Shown here piece after piece: positions 35,149-47,422 of a stretch of 64,000 nucleotides of DNA; position 1 is the first letter of the stretch; every line of letters starts with the position of its first letter. Source of the DNA: Microplitis mediator. Lineage: Eukaryota; Arthropoda; Insecta; Hymenoptera; Braconidae. The DNA is taken from the NCBI RefSeq assembly GCF_029852145.1, contig NC_079973.1:11304385-11368384 (forward strand). Direction: 5' to 3'. The position numbers and the translations under genes are program-made. Under the pieces are notes generated by a model. That model ran no database searches and was not told the DNA's origin. It worked only from the letters and a program-made list of their open reading frames with translations.

Positions 35149-36130
35149 TAAAAAAAATTGAAAATAGGCTAACTAAATTTCCAGCCTGTTTATTACAGAG
35201 TAATAAAATTTCGACCAGAACTAGCCATTTCACTTTTTTTCGGTATATTTTCGATCAAATATTTTTACACTAGATAAATTGAATATTTGAAAGCTCTTCA
35301 GAATTTTTGATTAGAATCAAATAATTGAATTTGATTCGATTCGATCCAATCACGATTTGTGAACCCCCAATAATTATACTATTGAGTGAAAGTATTTCAA
35401 TGTTCATCATAAAATAAATGACTTACTCGTGAAAAAGTATCTGAGGTAATAATTACTTAATGACAAAATATATTAAGTCAACATGATTTCTGGAAAAAAA
35501 AAAAATTATATCATGTTTTTTTTAAGGTCATAATATTTATTGTCATAATTTGCTGATGTTAACATAAGTTTCTCTACAGCTTATTTAGATCTAGTATTAA
35601 AACGCTATTTTTTGTTTCAAATTTTAAGTATACTACCTGTACCTACTTAATTTGTTATTACTGTAATTATTTTTGATTTTGGTCAAACACCTTATTGTTA
35701 CGTAAACTGACACAAGTACAATCAATAGTAAACATAATGTAAGTTAATGCTTCGCAAAAATAATGAGTACATAATGCGGTATTCATTTCTCCTAATCTAC
35801 CAAGCTAGCTATTAAAGTATTGAGAGACGTTTATTATAACTATATTAAAATGAATAAATGGAATGGTCAAAAATCCATGAAAAATGTACGAAAAAAGAGA
35901 ATAAAAGGCAAGGCAACAGTCGTACAAAATGCATGTGTATGTATTATACGTGAGAAATCGTCGATGAAGAAGGGAATGAAAGCGTAGAGGGGGTTGATTA
36001 ATTGACACTACTGAAGTTCTAGAGAGAGACGTCACTTGCAAGACTGCCTATATCTATACCACGTGCTTTGTTTACTTTGTTCAAAAACCTGAAATGTCTT
36101 TGTCCCGATCACTATGTATGCTACGATACA

Positions 36131-37125
36131 CCCGGGTCAAAAAATTAGATCTGTTTTAAAATAATTGATAAATTCAAATTTTTTTTCTTGAATTTAAGTT
36201 TATAAATCGTATTTACTTTATATAAGAATTTAATCTGTTTTTGCCCGTACTATTCCTTATCCAGGCCAATATTAGACTTATTTTCGTATGGTATTTAGTC
36301 TGTTTTAAATTGCGTTTAGACTGAAAACAGATTTTTTTATTATAATTCATGGTCTGTGTTCAATAGTTTTTAAGGACAAAAACTGACTTTATTTACTATA
36401 ATTTTTAGTCTGTTTTTAATCGCTTTTAGATCAAAAACAGGATTTTTTACAAGTATAAAGAATAATAATAATAATAAAGATTCATAAATTTATTTTAATT
36501 TTCTTGAAATTTGAAACATGCTAATGCGCTTCCGTAATAAGATGTCACAAGAATTTTGATGGTTTCTAATGCCAAAATATTTTCGATTTTATCCAGAAAA
36601 TAAGGAAAATTTCTTGACATTTTAAGAGTTATTTTATTACTTTTATTCAATACTATAAATATTCAGTCAAGACAACTAAAACTTAAGTTGTCAAACTTTC
36701 ATCAACTATCGACATTTTTAAACAAAAGACACTAAATAAATAGTAAACAAAACATAATCAATTCTGTAACTTAATATATTTTTTATAAATATTGCCCATA
36801 AATAAAAATATTACAAGTCCATGATTTAATCTAGTTTTGTCCTTGCAAATTTTCAGAACTAAAATTTTGTAAAGTTCAAGAATTAATCTAGTTTTGTCTG
36901 CCCGTAACGCAATTGTTTTTTAAAACAACAGATCAAAAACAGCTTAAAATTTTTATAAAAGATCAAAAACAGATCAAATAGTCCAAGTAGACTAAAATCA
37001 GATCAAATTTTTCGGTCCGGGTAGATAAAAAACGGATTTAAAATTTAATAGAAGTTCAATAACAGACCAAGTAGTCCAAATACCGTCCAGTTAGACTAAA
37101 ATCTGATCAAATTTTTCGACCCGGG
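36131..37125. mobile_element. CCCGGGTC-ended TIR element upstream of ftz
   Basis: It begins with CCCGGGTCAAAAAATTAGAT and ends with CAAATTTTTCGACCCGGG, with a CA dinucleotide on both sides. The interior carries many copies of GATCAAAAACAG/CTGTTTTTGATC and GACTAAAATC. A second CCGGGTAGA inside (about 37018) suggests nesting or a duplicated end. It lies about 800 bases upstream of the ftz ATG and so limits the proximal promoter region. Confidence 0.7.
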
Positions 37126-37489
37126 CATATATCAATAAACACACTTTTAAAATTATCACAACATTTACTATTTTGATTGCCAATTTGTATATAATTTCCT
37201 TAATTGGTTTTTTTTTAATCCCACTACAACAGGGTTGCCTTTAAGTTGACAATGAACAATTAAATTTATATTGAATTTTGTACAACATGTTGGATACAAG
37301 ACAATATATATTATGATCATAGTATCGAATTTAATGCATTACTAGATTGAATTGTTTATGAACAGCTTTTCTTTGAGGAAGGGAATAAAATGGAAGTTCA
37401 GAACATTGATGCAGAAATATCTAATACAGCTACTGTATATTCTCCCAATATATATTTCTGCACTCAAGGCAGCTGATAGTGTCACCCTC

Positions 37490-37802
37490 AAAACCTATAA
37501 CTTGGCGGGGCACACAGCATGGGGGATAGTCTTTTCTCCCCTCTACTTTGGCGACCTTTTCTACAATAAACTGGAGAAAGTTTTCAGGGGACCATTGGCA
37601 CGCGCGTCAACCCCTGTACCTTATTGTATTCATTCTGTAGCCCCATCCCCCCTCGACTGGCCAACGAAATCGTCACTGAGCTGCACAAATCATTTCGCCT
37701 CACTACCGGTTGCCTCGGTACATTTCTTGTTGCTTCAAACGCGTTTAGAAGCAGACGAACGGGCCTTATATCACTGGATTTTAAGAAATGAGTGTTTAGT
37801 TT
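37490..37802 (+). promoter_or_regulatory. GC-richer ftz proximal upstream region and possible core promoter
   Basis: A GC-rich island relative to its surroundings, directly 5' of ftz. TTATATCA at 37766-37773 with TTTAGTTT about 30 bases downstream (37795-37802) could be a TATA-Inr pair giving a leader of about 125 bases. A 162-residue open frame crosses the island, but its content resembles no protein I know. The region is more plausibly regulatory (the place of the zebra-type element in other insects). Inference only. Confidence 0.4.
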
Positions 37803-37925
37803 GTAATATTACTAATAGTATTGCGTTGGAAAATAATTAAGAGTGCGATTAGTAAGTTTTCAAAAATAGTGCGGTGTTATTTGGTGGTTGAAAGTTATTA
37901 TTTAGTTGTTATATTTGTGAGAAAA

Positions 37926-40422
37926 ATGACGAGCTCAGCTTATTATTCAAATTGTGAACCTGGATATTGGCCTTATAATCAATTTCCTGATGTGTGCAAC
38001 ACTGGGTCAATTCATCCCACGTCAACGTGCCAGCAAATGCCTCTATATCAGAATCACCAGCAACAAAACTTACCAAGTTATGGTGTGAACAATAATAACA
38101 CTAGTTCAAATGTACCTCCTCCTACCAGCCTTCTAGAGACAATTCTGCGACATGGGAAAGAAGCAGTTAGTGAAATATACAGTTCAGGTAATAAACCAAA
38201 TCCCGAACTGCAGACAGCTTCATACATTCAAGGAACAACTCCTCCCTATACTCCATCTTCCTCGGATCAGAATTCTCCATTGAGAAGTGTCGACATGAGT
38301 ACTCCGTCTCGGGAAAAGTTTGAGTTGTCACAAAAATTACTAGAGGCTGACGAAAAATACAAAGAGTGCAATTATTCTATGCTGAGGAGTAATATCGGAA
38401 ATTGTGGTCCGTCTGTGAATACATCTCTTCCTAATTCAAATGATTACAAATCTGCAAAAATGGAGTACGAGTCGGATGATGATGACAGATATGAAGAATC
38501 GGATATTGCACACTCCCCGGAAGATGGCAAACCAGTTTTACATCCACCGGTTGATTATCCTTGGATGAAGTCTAATTATGGTGGTAATAAGTCGTTTTAT
38601 TTTCTTCTTAATTATGCCCTTGCAATTTCTTTTCCGTACACTGTAAAAAAAGCGGTGTTAAAAATGGACACATTTTAACTCCGGGCGGTGTTAAAATGAA
38701 ATTACACCGGTGTAGGAGGTGTAATTCGGCGGTGTTAAAATACCGGTGTACAAGCGAGATAAACTGCGTCCGCTCAGAGTATTAACTCTGGGATGCTTAT
38801 AAAACGCAAAATATATCTTGTCACACACACGCATTCAAACATGCGCACACACACACGCATAAACACGCTTGCGCGCACATATACTTAAACACGCAAGCGT
38901 ACAAACAAGCGAGCACACATACACGTGCGTGCACTCGCACTCAAACACATATGCACACACGCACACACATTTGCACACATTCCCAAAGTAAAATATTTCA
39001 GCACCGGAAAATTTAATTTAACACCGGTAAAGAATATTTACATCGGTGGCGGCGTTATTTTCACACCACTTTTGGTGTTAAAATTTAACACCGCTAATTT
39101 TAACACTTACACCGCTTGGACTTACCCCAGTGATTTTTTACAGTGTATTAAATTTGTATTTGATTATCCTTCTTTTTTTATTCCATTTCAAACAACGTTC
39201 CTGTATATATAGGGGTGGGGGGAGACGAAACGGGGTATTTAAAGGAATACTAAATTTTCAGGGACTCAAATACGTGGAATTTTTTTTTCTTTTAATGACA
39301 TTCAAAGTGAATAGGAAAAGTTCTTAACTGCCGGTAAAAAAAAAATTTTCATTTTCTGTGGGCGAAATGGGGTAACTCCTAAAAAAGGTAAAAAAAAAAA
39401 TTTCTGGATATTAAATAAATTCGATTAAATTAAATTTTCTTGTAAGTAATTGACCTAAAGAAAAATTACATTTTACATAATTATTCGATATAAAGGATGA
39501 AAAAAAAAATTTTAGCAGTTTTTATCGTAAAATTAAAGGTTTTAACATTTTCCGACTGAGAAATAAACTTTTTTTATAAAATTATTGGAGTACCTCCCCT
39601 TCTCCCGTATTACCCCTCTCTCCCTTATATTATCGAAATTTTTGTAAAATTCATGCACCTGAAAATCGGAACGTTTTTTGTGAAACGAAAATAAAAATTT
39701 GAAAAATAGAAACTCAACTAGATGACTAGATTTCTAAAATGTTTCGCCCATAGACGCTGGTATGTCAGCCGAATATTTTCGGCGACCCCAACTTCCGGAA
39801 CTACCCCCCAAGCAGTCAAATTACATAAATTTTTTTCACTTTCGTTGCGCAAAAAACGTTCCGATCTTGAAATACATTAAAATTCCATGTTTTTTAAATT
39901 AACTAGCATTCGTTTTTCACAGATGGCACTGCGATGGGCCAAAAACGTACCAGACAAACCTACACCCGTTATCAAACATTGGAATTAGAAAAAGAATTTC
40001 ATTTCAATAAATACTTAACCAGGCGTAGAAGGATCGAAATCGCAACCTCGTTGAGTCTCACAGAACGGCAAATAAAAATTTGGTTTCAAAATAGAAGAAT
40101 GAAGGCCAAGAAAGACGGCAAGATGGGAGGCTTCAATTTAGACAGCAGTTTCAGCGATGAAATTCCATCTCCAAAACCACGTGAACCAGAGACGCTTCCG
40201 ATGATGACGTCAGTCAATTCCACAAATTCGATGTTTCACAACAACACGTCGAACCATAGCTTAAATTCTGTTCCATCACCGTCGATTAACGTCCATCAGC
40301 AGCAGCATCAATTGCATTCTGCTTACCTAAGTTATCATCAATATTCGCAAGAACATTTATACCCAAGTCAAGATCACTTTCCCTATCGTGGCATGCATTC
40401 CTATACGGAGAAGCTCAGTTGA
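37926..40422 (+). CDS. ftz: Fushi tarazu homeodomain transcription factor (two exons)
   Basis: Exon 1 is 37926-38583 and exon 2 is 39923-40422. The intron 38584-39922 has a GTAATA donor and TTTTTCACAG acceptor, giving 385 residues. I chose the ATG at 37926 because it opens a Hox-like N terminus (MTSSAYYSN) and the 35 codons before it look like leader sequence. Seen in order: a TSLLETILRHG segment (68-77), an acidic stretch DDDD near 184-187, YPWM at 211-214 just before the splice, and the homeodomain at 226-285. The homeodomain has the Antp-class core and the ftz-type arm (QKRTRQTYTRYQ) and end (RRMKAKKDG), with Gln50 and Asn51. YPWM binds the cofactor Extradenticle in Hox proteins; LxxLL-type motifs bind Ftz-F1 in flies. 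Ftz acts in the nucleus in segmentation and in the nervous system. An AATAAA at 41137 is a candidate 3' end. Confidence 0.95.
38639..39145. mobile_element. CACTGTAAAAAA-ended TIR element in ftz intron
   Basis: CACTGTAAAAAAAGCGGTGT at the left and TTTTTTACAGTG at the right, with TA on both sides. GGTGTTAAAA/TTTTAACACC repeats lie inside each arm, with a (CA)n-rich centre at about 38820-38980. It starts 55 bases after the ftz donor. Confidence 0.78.
39210..39627. mobile_element. G-rich-ended TIR-like element D in ftz intron
   Basis: The left end is TAGGGGTGGGGGGAGACGAA and the right end is ATTACCCCTCTCTCCCTTA. The interior carries GGGTATT-AAAGGAATAC and the matching GTACCTCCCC. Similar sequence, more decayed, is at 30085-30300. 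Confidence 0.55.
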
Positions 40423-41243
40423 ACCTAAACTTAAAATTCTAAATAGATGGTAACACTAGATATATATATATATATATATATAGGCAGCTGCTTGAAAGTA
40501 ACCATTATAATTTATGACTAAACGGTACGAATGGCCATCCTACGTCAGGTATTTAGGACCCGTTTCTTTACGTTTGAAATCGCACGGGATAACATCGTAA
40601 TTTCTGACGGACTCAAACTTTTCTTTATCTTTCTTTGTTCTCGCGTGAACAATAATCAGAAAAAAGTCATAATAGAATATTTACCCTAAGCAAATTGTGT
40701 TTATGAACGAATCCTTTAAAGAAAAAAATGTTTTCTGTAATTATTTGGAAATTTGTCAGCTTATTGGAAATCATGTTTTCAGTAAACTCTTAAGTTATTT
40801 ATCGATATTTGCCATCTGAAATACTAATTTACACGACAAAATAAGAAATTTTAAATGCTTCGTAGTTTGCAGAATCAGCTCTCGAAAAAATTAATATATT
40901 ATATATTTTTATCAATATCAATGAGATTTTTCAATTTGTTATAAAGACAAGCTTTTATTAGTGCAAAATTTTTTTCCAATTTTTGATTTCTATCTTTCTT
41001 TGGAACGATATTTTCTTTCCCCGCTTTTTTTATTTATTGATGTAAAAGCTAAGGTGAGTGACCTGTTAAACTTTGAACTAAAGTGTCCAAATTTCACGAA
41101 ATTTTATAATTTTTTAATACAAATTAGTTTTTGATAAATAAAATTAGAACTAAATATCGACTTTAATGATATCATATGTATGTATAAATAGGTACCTGAC
41201 AACAACTAAGCAAATCATGAAGTTTGCTAAACTTGAGTACCTA
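40423..41243. other. ftz 3' region
   Basis: The likely ftz 3' untranslated sequence. It contains a (TA)n tract at 40461-40482 and a polyadenylation-type AATAAA at 41137-41142. No further gene is seen. Confidence 0.45.
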
Positions 41244-42076
41244 CCCGTATGAAAAAACAACATATGGTTAAAATATATGAAATCATATATTATATTTGCA
41301 ACAAAAAAATATATGATATATTTTATTGTATATTATAAAAAATCATATAGAGATTTTGGCCTATTTAATATAAAATTATATACATTAGTAAATATATGTA
41401 CTCTATATATGTAATTTATATGATTTTTACATTAAGATATATACATTTACATTTACTTTAAAATATATTGTATTGATATATTTCCTTTTATATTCAAAAA
41501 ATATAAAATTTTTATATGAAATGAAGTATATGGTAGCTTATAATTTATATTATATATGGCACCATATATTTTCTTTGTTATATTTAAGCATATATTTTAT
41601 TCAGTGTATGTATATGTATATGGGTATGTATATTCGCATCAAATTAACTAATTTTGAAAATTTTAACTGCAATTTAAAGAGTATATTAACATTTAGATCT
41701 AATTTAATTGGAGTTGGTCATACGAATAAGAAACTTTTTTTTCCATACACAATATAAATATATGTTTTTATATATGATCTGAATATATTTTTCGTATATG
41801 ATAGAAATATATATTTTTATGTATGATAAAAATATAGTTTTTGTATATGACAAGAATACATATTTTCATTTACGATAAAAATATATTTTTTGTATATGAT
41901 TGACATATACATTTTATAGATGCTAAATATATACGGACTCGTATATGATGAATATTATATTTTTTAATATAAAAAAAATATATCAGAAAGTATAGTTAAA
42001 TTGACCGCATATATTTTCTAATATTTTTCATATGTTTTTACATATATTTTGACTATATATGTTATTTTCATACGGG
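41244..42076. mobile_element. CCCGTATGAA-ended TIR element rich in ATATAT
   Basis: CCCGTATGAAAA at the left and TTTTCATACGGG at the right, flanked by TA on both sides. The interior is mostly ATATATGATAAAAATATAT-type sequence. The 94-residue frame inside at 41473-41757 is low complexity and not a gene. Confidence 0.75.
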
Positions 42077-42912
42077 TAGGCTTGATAGTTCAATTTAATT
42101 TCATTTTCTTAATCAGGTAAAATAGGGTCGGCATATTTTCTAAAATGTATTTTTAAACTTGTAAAAGTATGAAAAATTATAACTTAATCATAAGTAAATT
42201 GATTCAAAATACGTGATTTGCAATACGATTAAAGACTTAAAGCGTCGAAGAAAAAAAAACACTTTCGGTAAACCAAAAATATTGAGCGAGTAATTACAAG
42301 GTTTTTAATTTAAGAATGCAATAAAGAAAAAAAAAATTATTTGAAGTGAATTCGAAATGTATTGCGCAGCTGTGCTAATTTAAATGACCTAATTCGTCTA
42401 ATTTAGCTACAACATAATTTATAGAGTATTTTTATATTTATTATTCTGATTAATTTTGAAACTGATTATTATTTTTTAATTTAGGCGAGTGAATTAAGTA
42501 AATAAACGTATATGCATAATATATTATACATTATAAAAAATCAAACATACTTCTTAATTTTTCGGAAAAATATTTAAGTCGAGTTAGAACAGTTACGAGA
42601 GAAAACAAAAATCTAATAATGATATTAAATCATCTACTCGTAATTTTTAAAAATATTGATATCCTGCAAAAATTGAAGGTAATTTGAATCCTATTTTCTT
42701 ATATCTGGAATGCGATTCATTCATTATTAGATTTCAAACTCAAAAATTCGACTAAAATAATCTTATGTATCATAGAGTTGCAACGGACGGAGCGACTTCG
42801 AATATTTAGTCTTATTCTATTCAGTTTAAATGACAAATGTATTTTTATTCGAAGCTAACTTTCAAATGACATCTCGGGACAAAAAGCTTAGATTTGCATT
42901 TTGTCTATATCT

Positions 42913-43094
42913 GCCCAGATCAAATTAGATCTGTTTAGATCTAGACAGGCTGATTTTTAAGTAGAAAGTTATATCAGCCTAGATCTACTGTGATTTGAAC
43001 AGATCAAATCAGATCTGGTCGTAACTATTCATACATAAAATTTGATAAGACCTGATCAAATTTGATCTAATTTGATCTAAGCTTTTTTCCCGGG
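42913..43094. repeat. GATCTAATTTGATC palindromic repeat
   Basis: A run of AGATCAAATTAGATCTG-type palindromes ending in TTTTTTCCCGGG. Likely a small member of the CCC/GGG-ended group; the left end is less clear. Confidence 0.5.
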
Positions 43095-43114
43095 ATAGTA
43101 TTCTATATTTATTC

Positions 43115-43445
43115 TACTCTATAGAATGTTCCAACAGTAACTAATAGTGTTTTCACCATAACTGCATTGAAAGTTTAAATTCCTGCCCTGTTTGAAGGGA
43201 AGAAAGTCGTTCTCTTCTTTTATGAGAAAACAAATGATAAAAATTAGCGCATGCGCCATTCTTCCCACAGGGGGAAAAATTCAAACTTGCAGGTGCAGAT
43301 CTGGTGAAAAATTGTGTACACATCACAAGAGGAGGTAGGATGTGCTAATTCGCGTGTGTGCCACCCTTACTCCGACTCAAATAGACAATTATGCTCGCGG
43401 GTTGGAATATCCTACTTTTCATCCTTGGTGTATAATATACTTTTA
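43115..43445. repeat. Dispersed GCGCATGCGC repeat, copy 2
   Basis: Collinear with 30480-30745: AGAAAACAAATGATAAAAAT, AGCGCATGCGCCATTCTTCC, GGTGCAGATCTGGTGAAAAA, then TTGGTGTATAATATACTTTT. The middle 60 bases differ. There is no coding frame. Confidence 0.6.
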
Positions 43446-43955
43446 ATTTTTTATGGACATTATGATCTATCATTGGTATGAATCGCAGGGTAATTTTCAG
43501 AAATGTCTAAATATGTGCATAAACTGACTGACTTTGATGTATAAAAAAGTTCCTACTACTTTTAATTAGTATAAGTAATTATAAATGAATAATTATAACC
43601 AGCTCTATCTAATACATCAACGCTAATGTATATATATTGAAACTTGAACCGAAAAATTATCAGTATTCTGTAAATACATTAATTATATTTTAATCCAATC
43701 AAAATTATGTATGTAAAAAATTTTATATTTAAATGGTTTTATAGAATAAGAGATACTAGTCTATTTTGTAATTATATTGTTACATCATGTTCACTAACAT
43801 ATAGAAGTATATGACATATATATTTGTATTTGTAATAACTATCGAATAAAGTTAATAATTAATTTTGATATTTCAATGACTACAAATGAGAACTTCAATG
43901 ATTTTCTTGGGTATGTATCTATTGTTTTTTACCACTATTAATGTCCTTATCGTAT
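43446..43955. other. AT-rich sequence, nothing recognised
   Basis: No coding frame, repeat unit or promoter is seen. Confidence 0.4.
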
Positions 43956-43959
43956 TACT

Positions 43960-44642
43960 ACAATGTAACGTGGTAATCATTACCATGCCGCATGGTAATT
44001 ATAACCATGCCACATCGTGATCTTTTCCACGTAGCAGAGTAATCGTTACAACTCAGCATAGCAATCGTTACCATGCACCATTGTAATCATTACTATATAG
44101 CATGGTAATCATTACTATTTAGCATGTTTATTATGCTATGTAACATGGTTAGTATTACCACGTAGCATGGCAATCATAACTATGCTACATGGTAATCATA
44201 ACCATGCAACATGGTGATCTTTTCCACGAAGCAGAGTAATCGTTACAACGCAGCACCGCAATCGTTACCATGCACCATTGTAATCATTACTATTTAGCAT
44301 GGTTATCATGCTATGTAATATGATAAGTATTACCACGAAGCATGGCAATTATGACCATGCAGCGTGGCAATCATAACTATGTAGCATGACAATCATAACC
44401 ATGCTACATGGTAATAATTACTATATAGCATGGTAATCATACTGTGTAATATAGTAATCATTACTATTTAGCATGGTAATCATACTATGTAGCATGGTAG
44501 TCATACTATGTAGTATGGTAATCATTCTGTGTAACATGGTAATCATTCTGTGTAACATGGTAATCATTACTATTTAGCATGGTAATCATACTATGTAGCA
44601 TAGTAATCATACTATATAACGTGGTAAGTATTACCACGTAGC
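43960..44642. repeat. ~20-22-bp minisatellite (GCATGGTAATCATTACTAT)
   Basis: About 30 diverged units of the form TAGCATGGTAATCATTACTA. Because the unit is nearly self-complementary (GGTAAT..ATTACC, GCATGG..CCATGC), the array can fold on itself. Units vary in length and sequence, so it is not a recent expansion. Confidence 0.85.
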
Positions 44643-45335
44643 TTAAACTGCTTTTAAAGCGTATGCTGCACGAGACAGTTCATTTTAGCATGGTTTTGAT
44701 TCCTATGCTACAAAAGTCATAACGACCAGTCACATGCTTACTATGTTACATGATAAATATTACCAGAAAAATTGTAATCATTCTCATTCCACAATATATC
44801 GATTCTCAGTTCTTGAAATATAGGATTGGTTACTATTTAGAATATTAATCATTACCATCACCTTCTTTTCATGATTATACTGCAGTGACTACCATATTAA
44901 AGACTAAATTATTACACAAAAATTATGCAATCATTAAAAAAAAAATATAATAAATAATTCAGTGATGAGTATAATTAAAATAAACAATAAGATAAGTAAA
45001 TAAAAAGAACATGTATAGTTTTCGAATTATGTAAAAGAAAAATAAAAACGCTACATCGTTCTTCAAAGATACGAGAAAGGTATACTAGTTTAAAAAAGGA
45101 GCTGGAGCATCAGGGGCTGAACGGCAAGGGTGAGGGTCGATATTGTGCTTGACAGATAGTTTCCCATTGCTTCAGTTATTCATCATTGTTGGTTCACGGA
45201 GATGTATTGCTTTTCTCAGTACATGTCTTAGCTCTTGTCTCAAATTGAATGTTTCTATGCCATTCATACATTATTATGTTATATTATTATATTAAATTTT
45301 AGAAAAACAATATTTTTCGGTAAAAAAGGTAAGTA
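44643..45335. other. AT-rich sequence, nothing recognised
   Basis: The first 200 bases look like degraded minisatellite. After that no feature is supported. Confidence 0.4.
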
Positions 45336-46070
45336 CACTGAGAAAAAATTTCTCTTCGGACAATTAAATTGGTTTTGTTAAATTCTGTTAAGCAAAAATT
45401 TATTTGGAACAACTAAATTTTATTACGTCAATATAACCTATTTTGTCATTTTTAACAAATGATTGAATAGACTCTATTTGGTTGACATTAATATTTCTCT
45501 CTCTAAGATAATGAAATCATTTGGTAAAGTTAAGAAAATATTTTTTTAATAGACAACTAAACTATTTTATTGTGCCAACAAATCCAAATATTAAAGCAAA
45601 ATATTATTATATTCACTCTAATAAATATTACTTAGATACAAAAAAATATATTCATTTATAATAAATATATATATTTGTTCGAGGTTAATAAATATGTATT
45701 TGAACCTAATGATTGTTGATTTAAAAGTTATGGTGATAGGCAGCAGCAGCGGGAGTAGTTCGGTGCTCGCCACTAGATCGCGCCCACCACTTGTAGTGTC
45801 CCTAGTAAGAAACTTATTTCAGAGGTATTATATTCCCCTTAAAGCATTTATTAGACGGGTTGTCCGCTGTAAATTAGTAGAGTTTTATACTCGCTACTCA
45901 ACGTGAAATTATCTTTACTGAATATTTGATAGTTTCTAATAATTTAGTTTGTTGGTGAATTATAAAATATTTTGTTAAAACAACCAAATATATGATTGGC
46001 AACGGGCAATTAAATCATTTTGTTGCCATAACTAGGACTTAGTTGTCATGAGAACATTTTTTTCTCAGTG
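45336..46070. mobile_element. CACTGAGAAAAAA-ended TIR element carrying the CTCF-like repeat
   Basis: CACTGAGAAAAAATTTCTCT at the left and TTTTTTTCTCAGTG at the right. Phrases on (AAC)AACTAAATTNTTTTGT recur in both arms. The block at 45735-45840 inside it is the dispersed CTCF-like repeat (GCTCGCCACTAGATCGCGCC at 45765-45784). Confidence 0.6.
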
Positions 46071-46161
46071 CAACAAACCAAAGATTTTATTGCATATTTT
46101 TATTTCCAAAAGAAACCTTTTACAAATTGAAATTTACTGTTGATACCAGCACTATGATTAT

Positions 46162-47182
46162 TAGGGTGATCCAAAAAATAATAAACTTTTTTTTTTCTTC
46201 CAAACAGGTTCAACAGTTTCATTAAGATAAAAAAAGACGCCTGTGAAAATTAGAGCTCTTAATATTAACATTAAGAGGTTCCTCATCGCACTTTTCTATT
46301 TTCCATAAGAATAACATGGGAAAAATTTTTTTTACGTCTTCTGATTTTTATAAGTAGCTAACGATGCGTCATAGGAATAATTGGCAGGCACATTTTTGTA
46401 GGGAATTGAATGCTCTACAAAAAAAGATTCTTATCATTTTTTGAGGAATCTATTTGTTCAAAAGTTATTTGAGGTTGAAGTCGAATTCATATTAAATTTT
46501 GAGATTTTCTTACTTTTCCGGCGAAACTATCAGACTTATTACAAAATATCATTAAACCTTTTTTGTAGACAATTTTATTCCCTAAAAGTTATTTCAAATA
46601 AAGTTTTTCCGAATTCCGCATTGTTTTCTAGTTATTTTGACTTTAATGTCATGCTCATAAAAAAATAGTCTTCTGATCGATTTTACGAGCTTGACATTAA
46701 AATGAAAATAACTAGAAAACAATGCGGAATTCGAAAAAACTTTATTCAAAATCACTTTTAGGGAATAAAATTGTCTACAAAAAAGGTCGAATAATATTTT
46801 GTAATAAGTCTGATAGTTTCGCCGGAAAAGTAAGAAAATCTCAAAATTTAATATGAATTCGACTTAAACCTCAAATAACTTTTGAACAAATAGATTCCTT
46901 AAAAAATGATAAGAATATTTTTTTGTAGAGCATTCAATTCCCTACAAAACTATGCCTGCCAATTGTTCCGATGATGCATCGTTAGCTACTTATAAAAATC
47001 AGAAGACGTAAAAAAAATTTTTCCCATGTTATTCGTATGGAAAATAGAAAAGTGCGATGCGGAACCTCTTAATGTTAATATTAAGAGCTCTAATTTTCAC
47101 AGGCATCTTTTTTTATCTAAATGAAAGTTTTGTACCTGTTTGGAAGAAAAAAAAAAAGTTTGTTATTTTTTGGATCACCCTA
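46162..47182. mobile_element. hAT-like fold-back element, copy 2
   Basis: TAGGGTGATCCAAAAAATAA and GGATCACCCTA at the ends, with a perfect 8-bp duplication ATGATTAT at 46154-46161 and 47183-47190. The arms are near-perfect inverted copies and very similar to the element at 15443-16451. The 75-residue frame at 46441 lies within an arm and is not a gene. Confidence 0.88.
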
Positions 47183-47422
47183 ATGATTATATTATTAATC
47201 AAAACTTATGAATGAGATAGGTACGTGTCTTAAAGAACCTTTCTGGCCCTAAAAAATACCCATTATTATCATTAAATGTTAAATTTTGATTCATGGCTTT
47301 GAAAATATTAAATTTCTATAGAATGACAAAATACTTACAACTGATTAAATGATAAGTGTGTTGTGATGATGTCCTCCATTCATGAGATTTTTAGAACTTA
47401 TTTTACAATAGTAACAGCAATA

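Noticed and set aside
37352..37840. 162-residue frame just before ftz
   Set aside because: No recognisable domain, overlaps the likely ftz promoter and leader, and the opening comes from the GC-richer composition. Could be revisited if transcripts are found.
41473..41757. 94-residue frame in the CCCGTATGAA element
   Set aside because: Low-complexity translation of ATATAT-type DNA with no motif.
43960..44642. CRISPR array
   Set aside because: Repeats are diverged, self-complementary and have no unique constant-length spacers; the DNA is animal.
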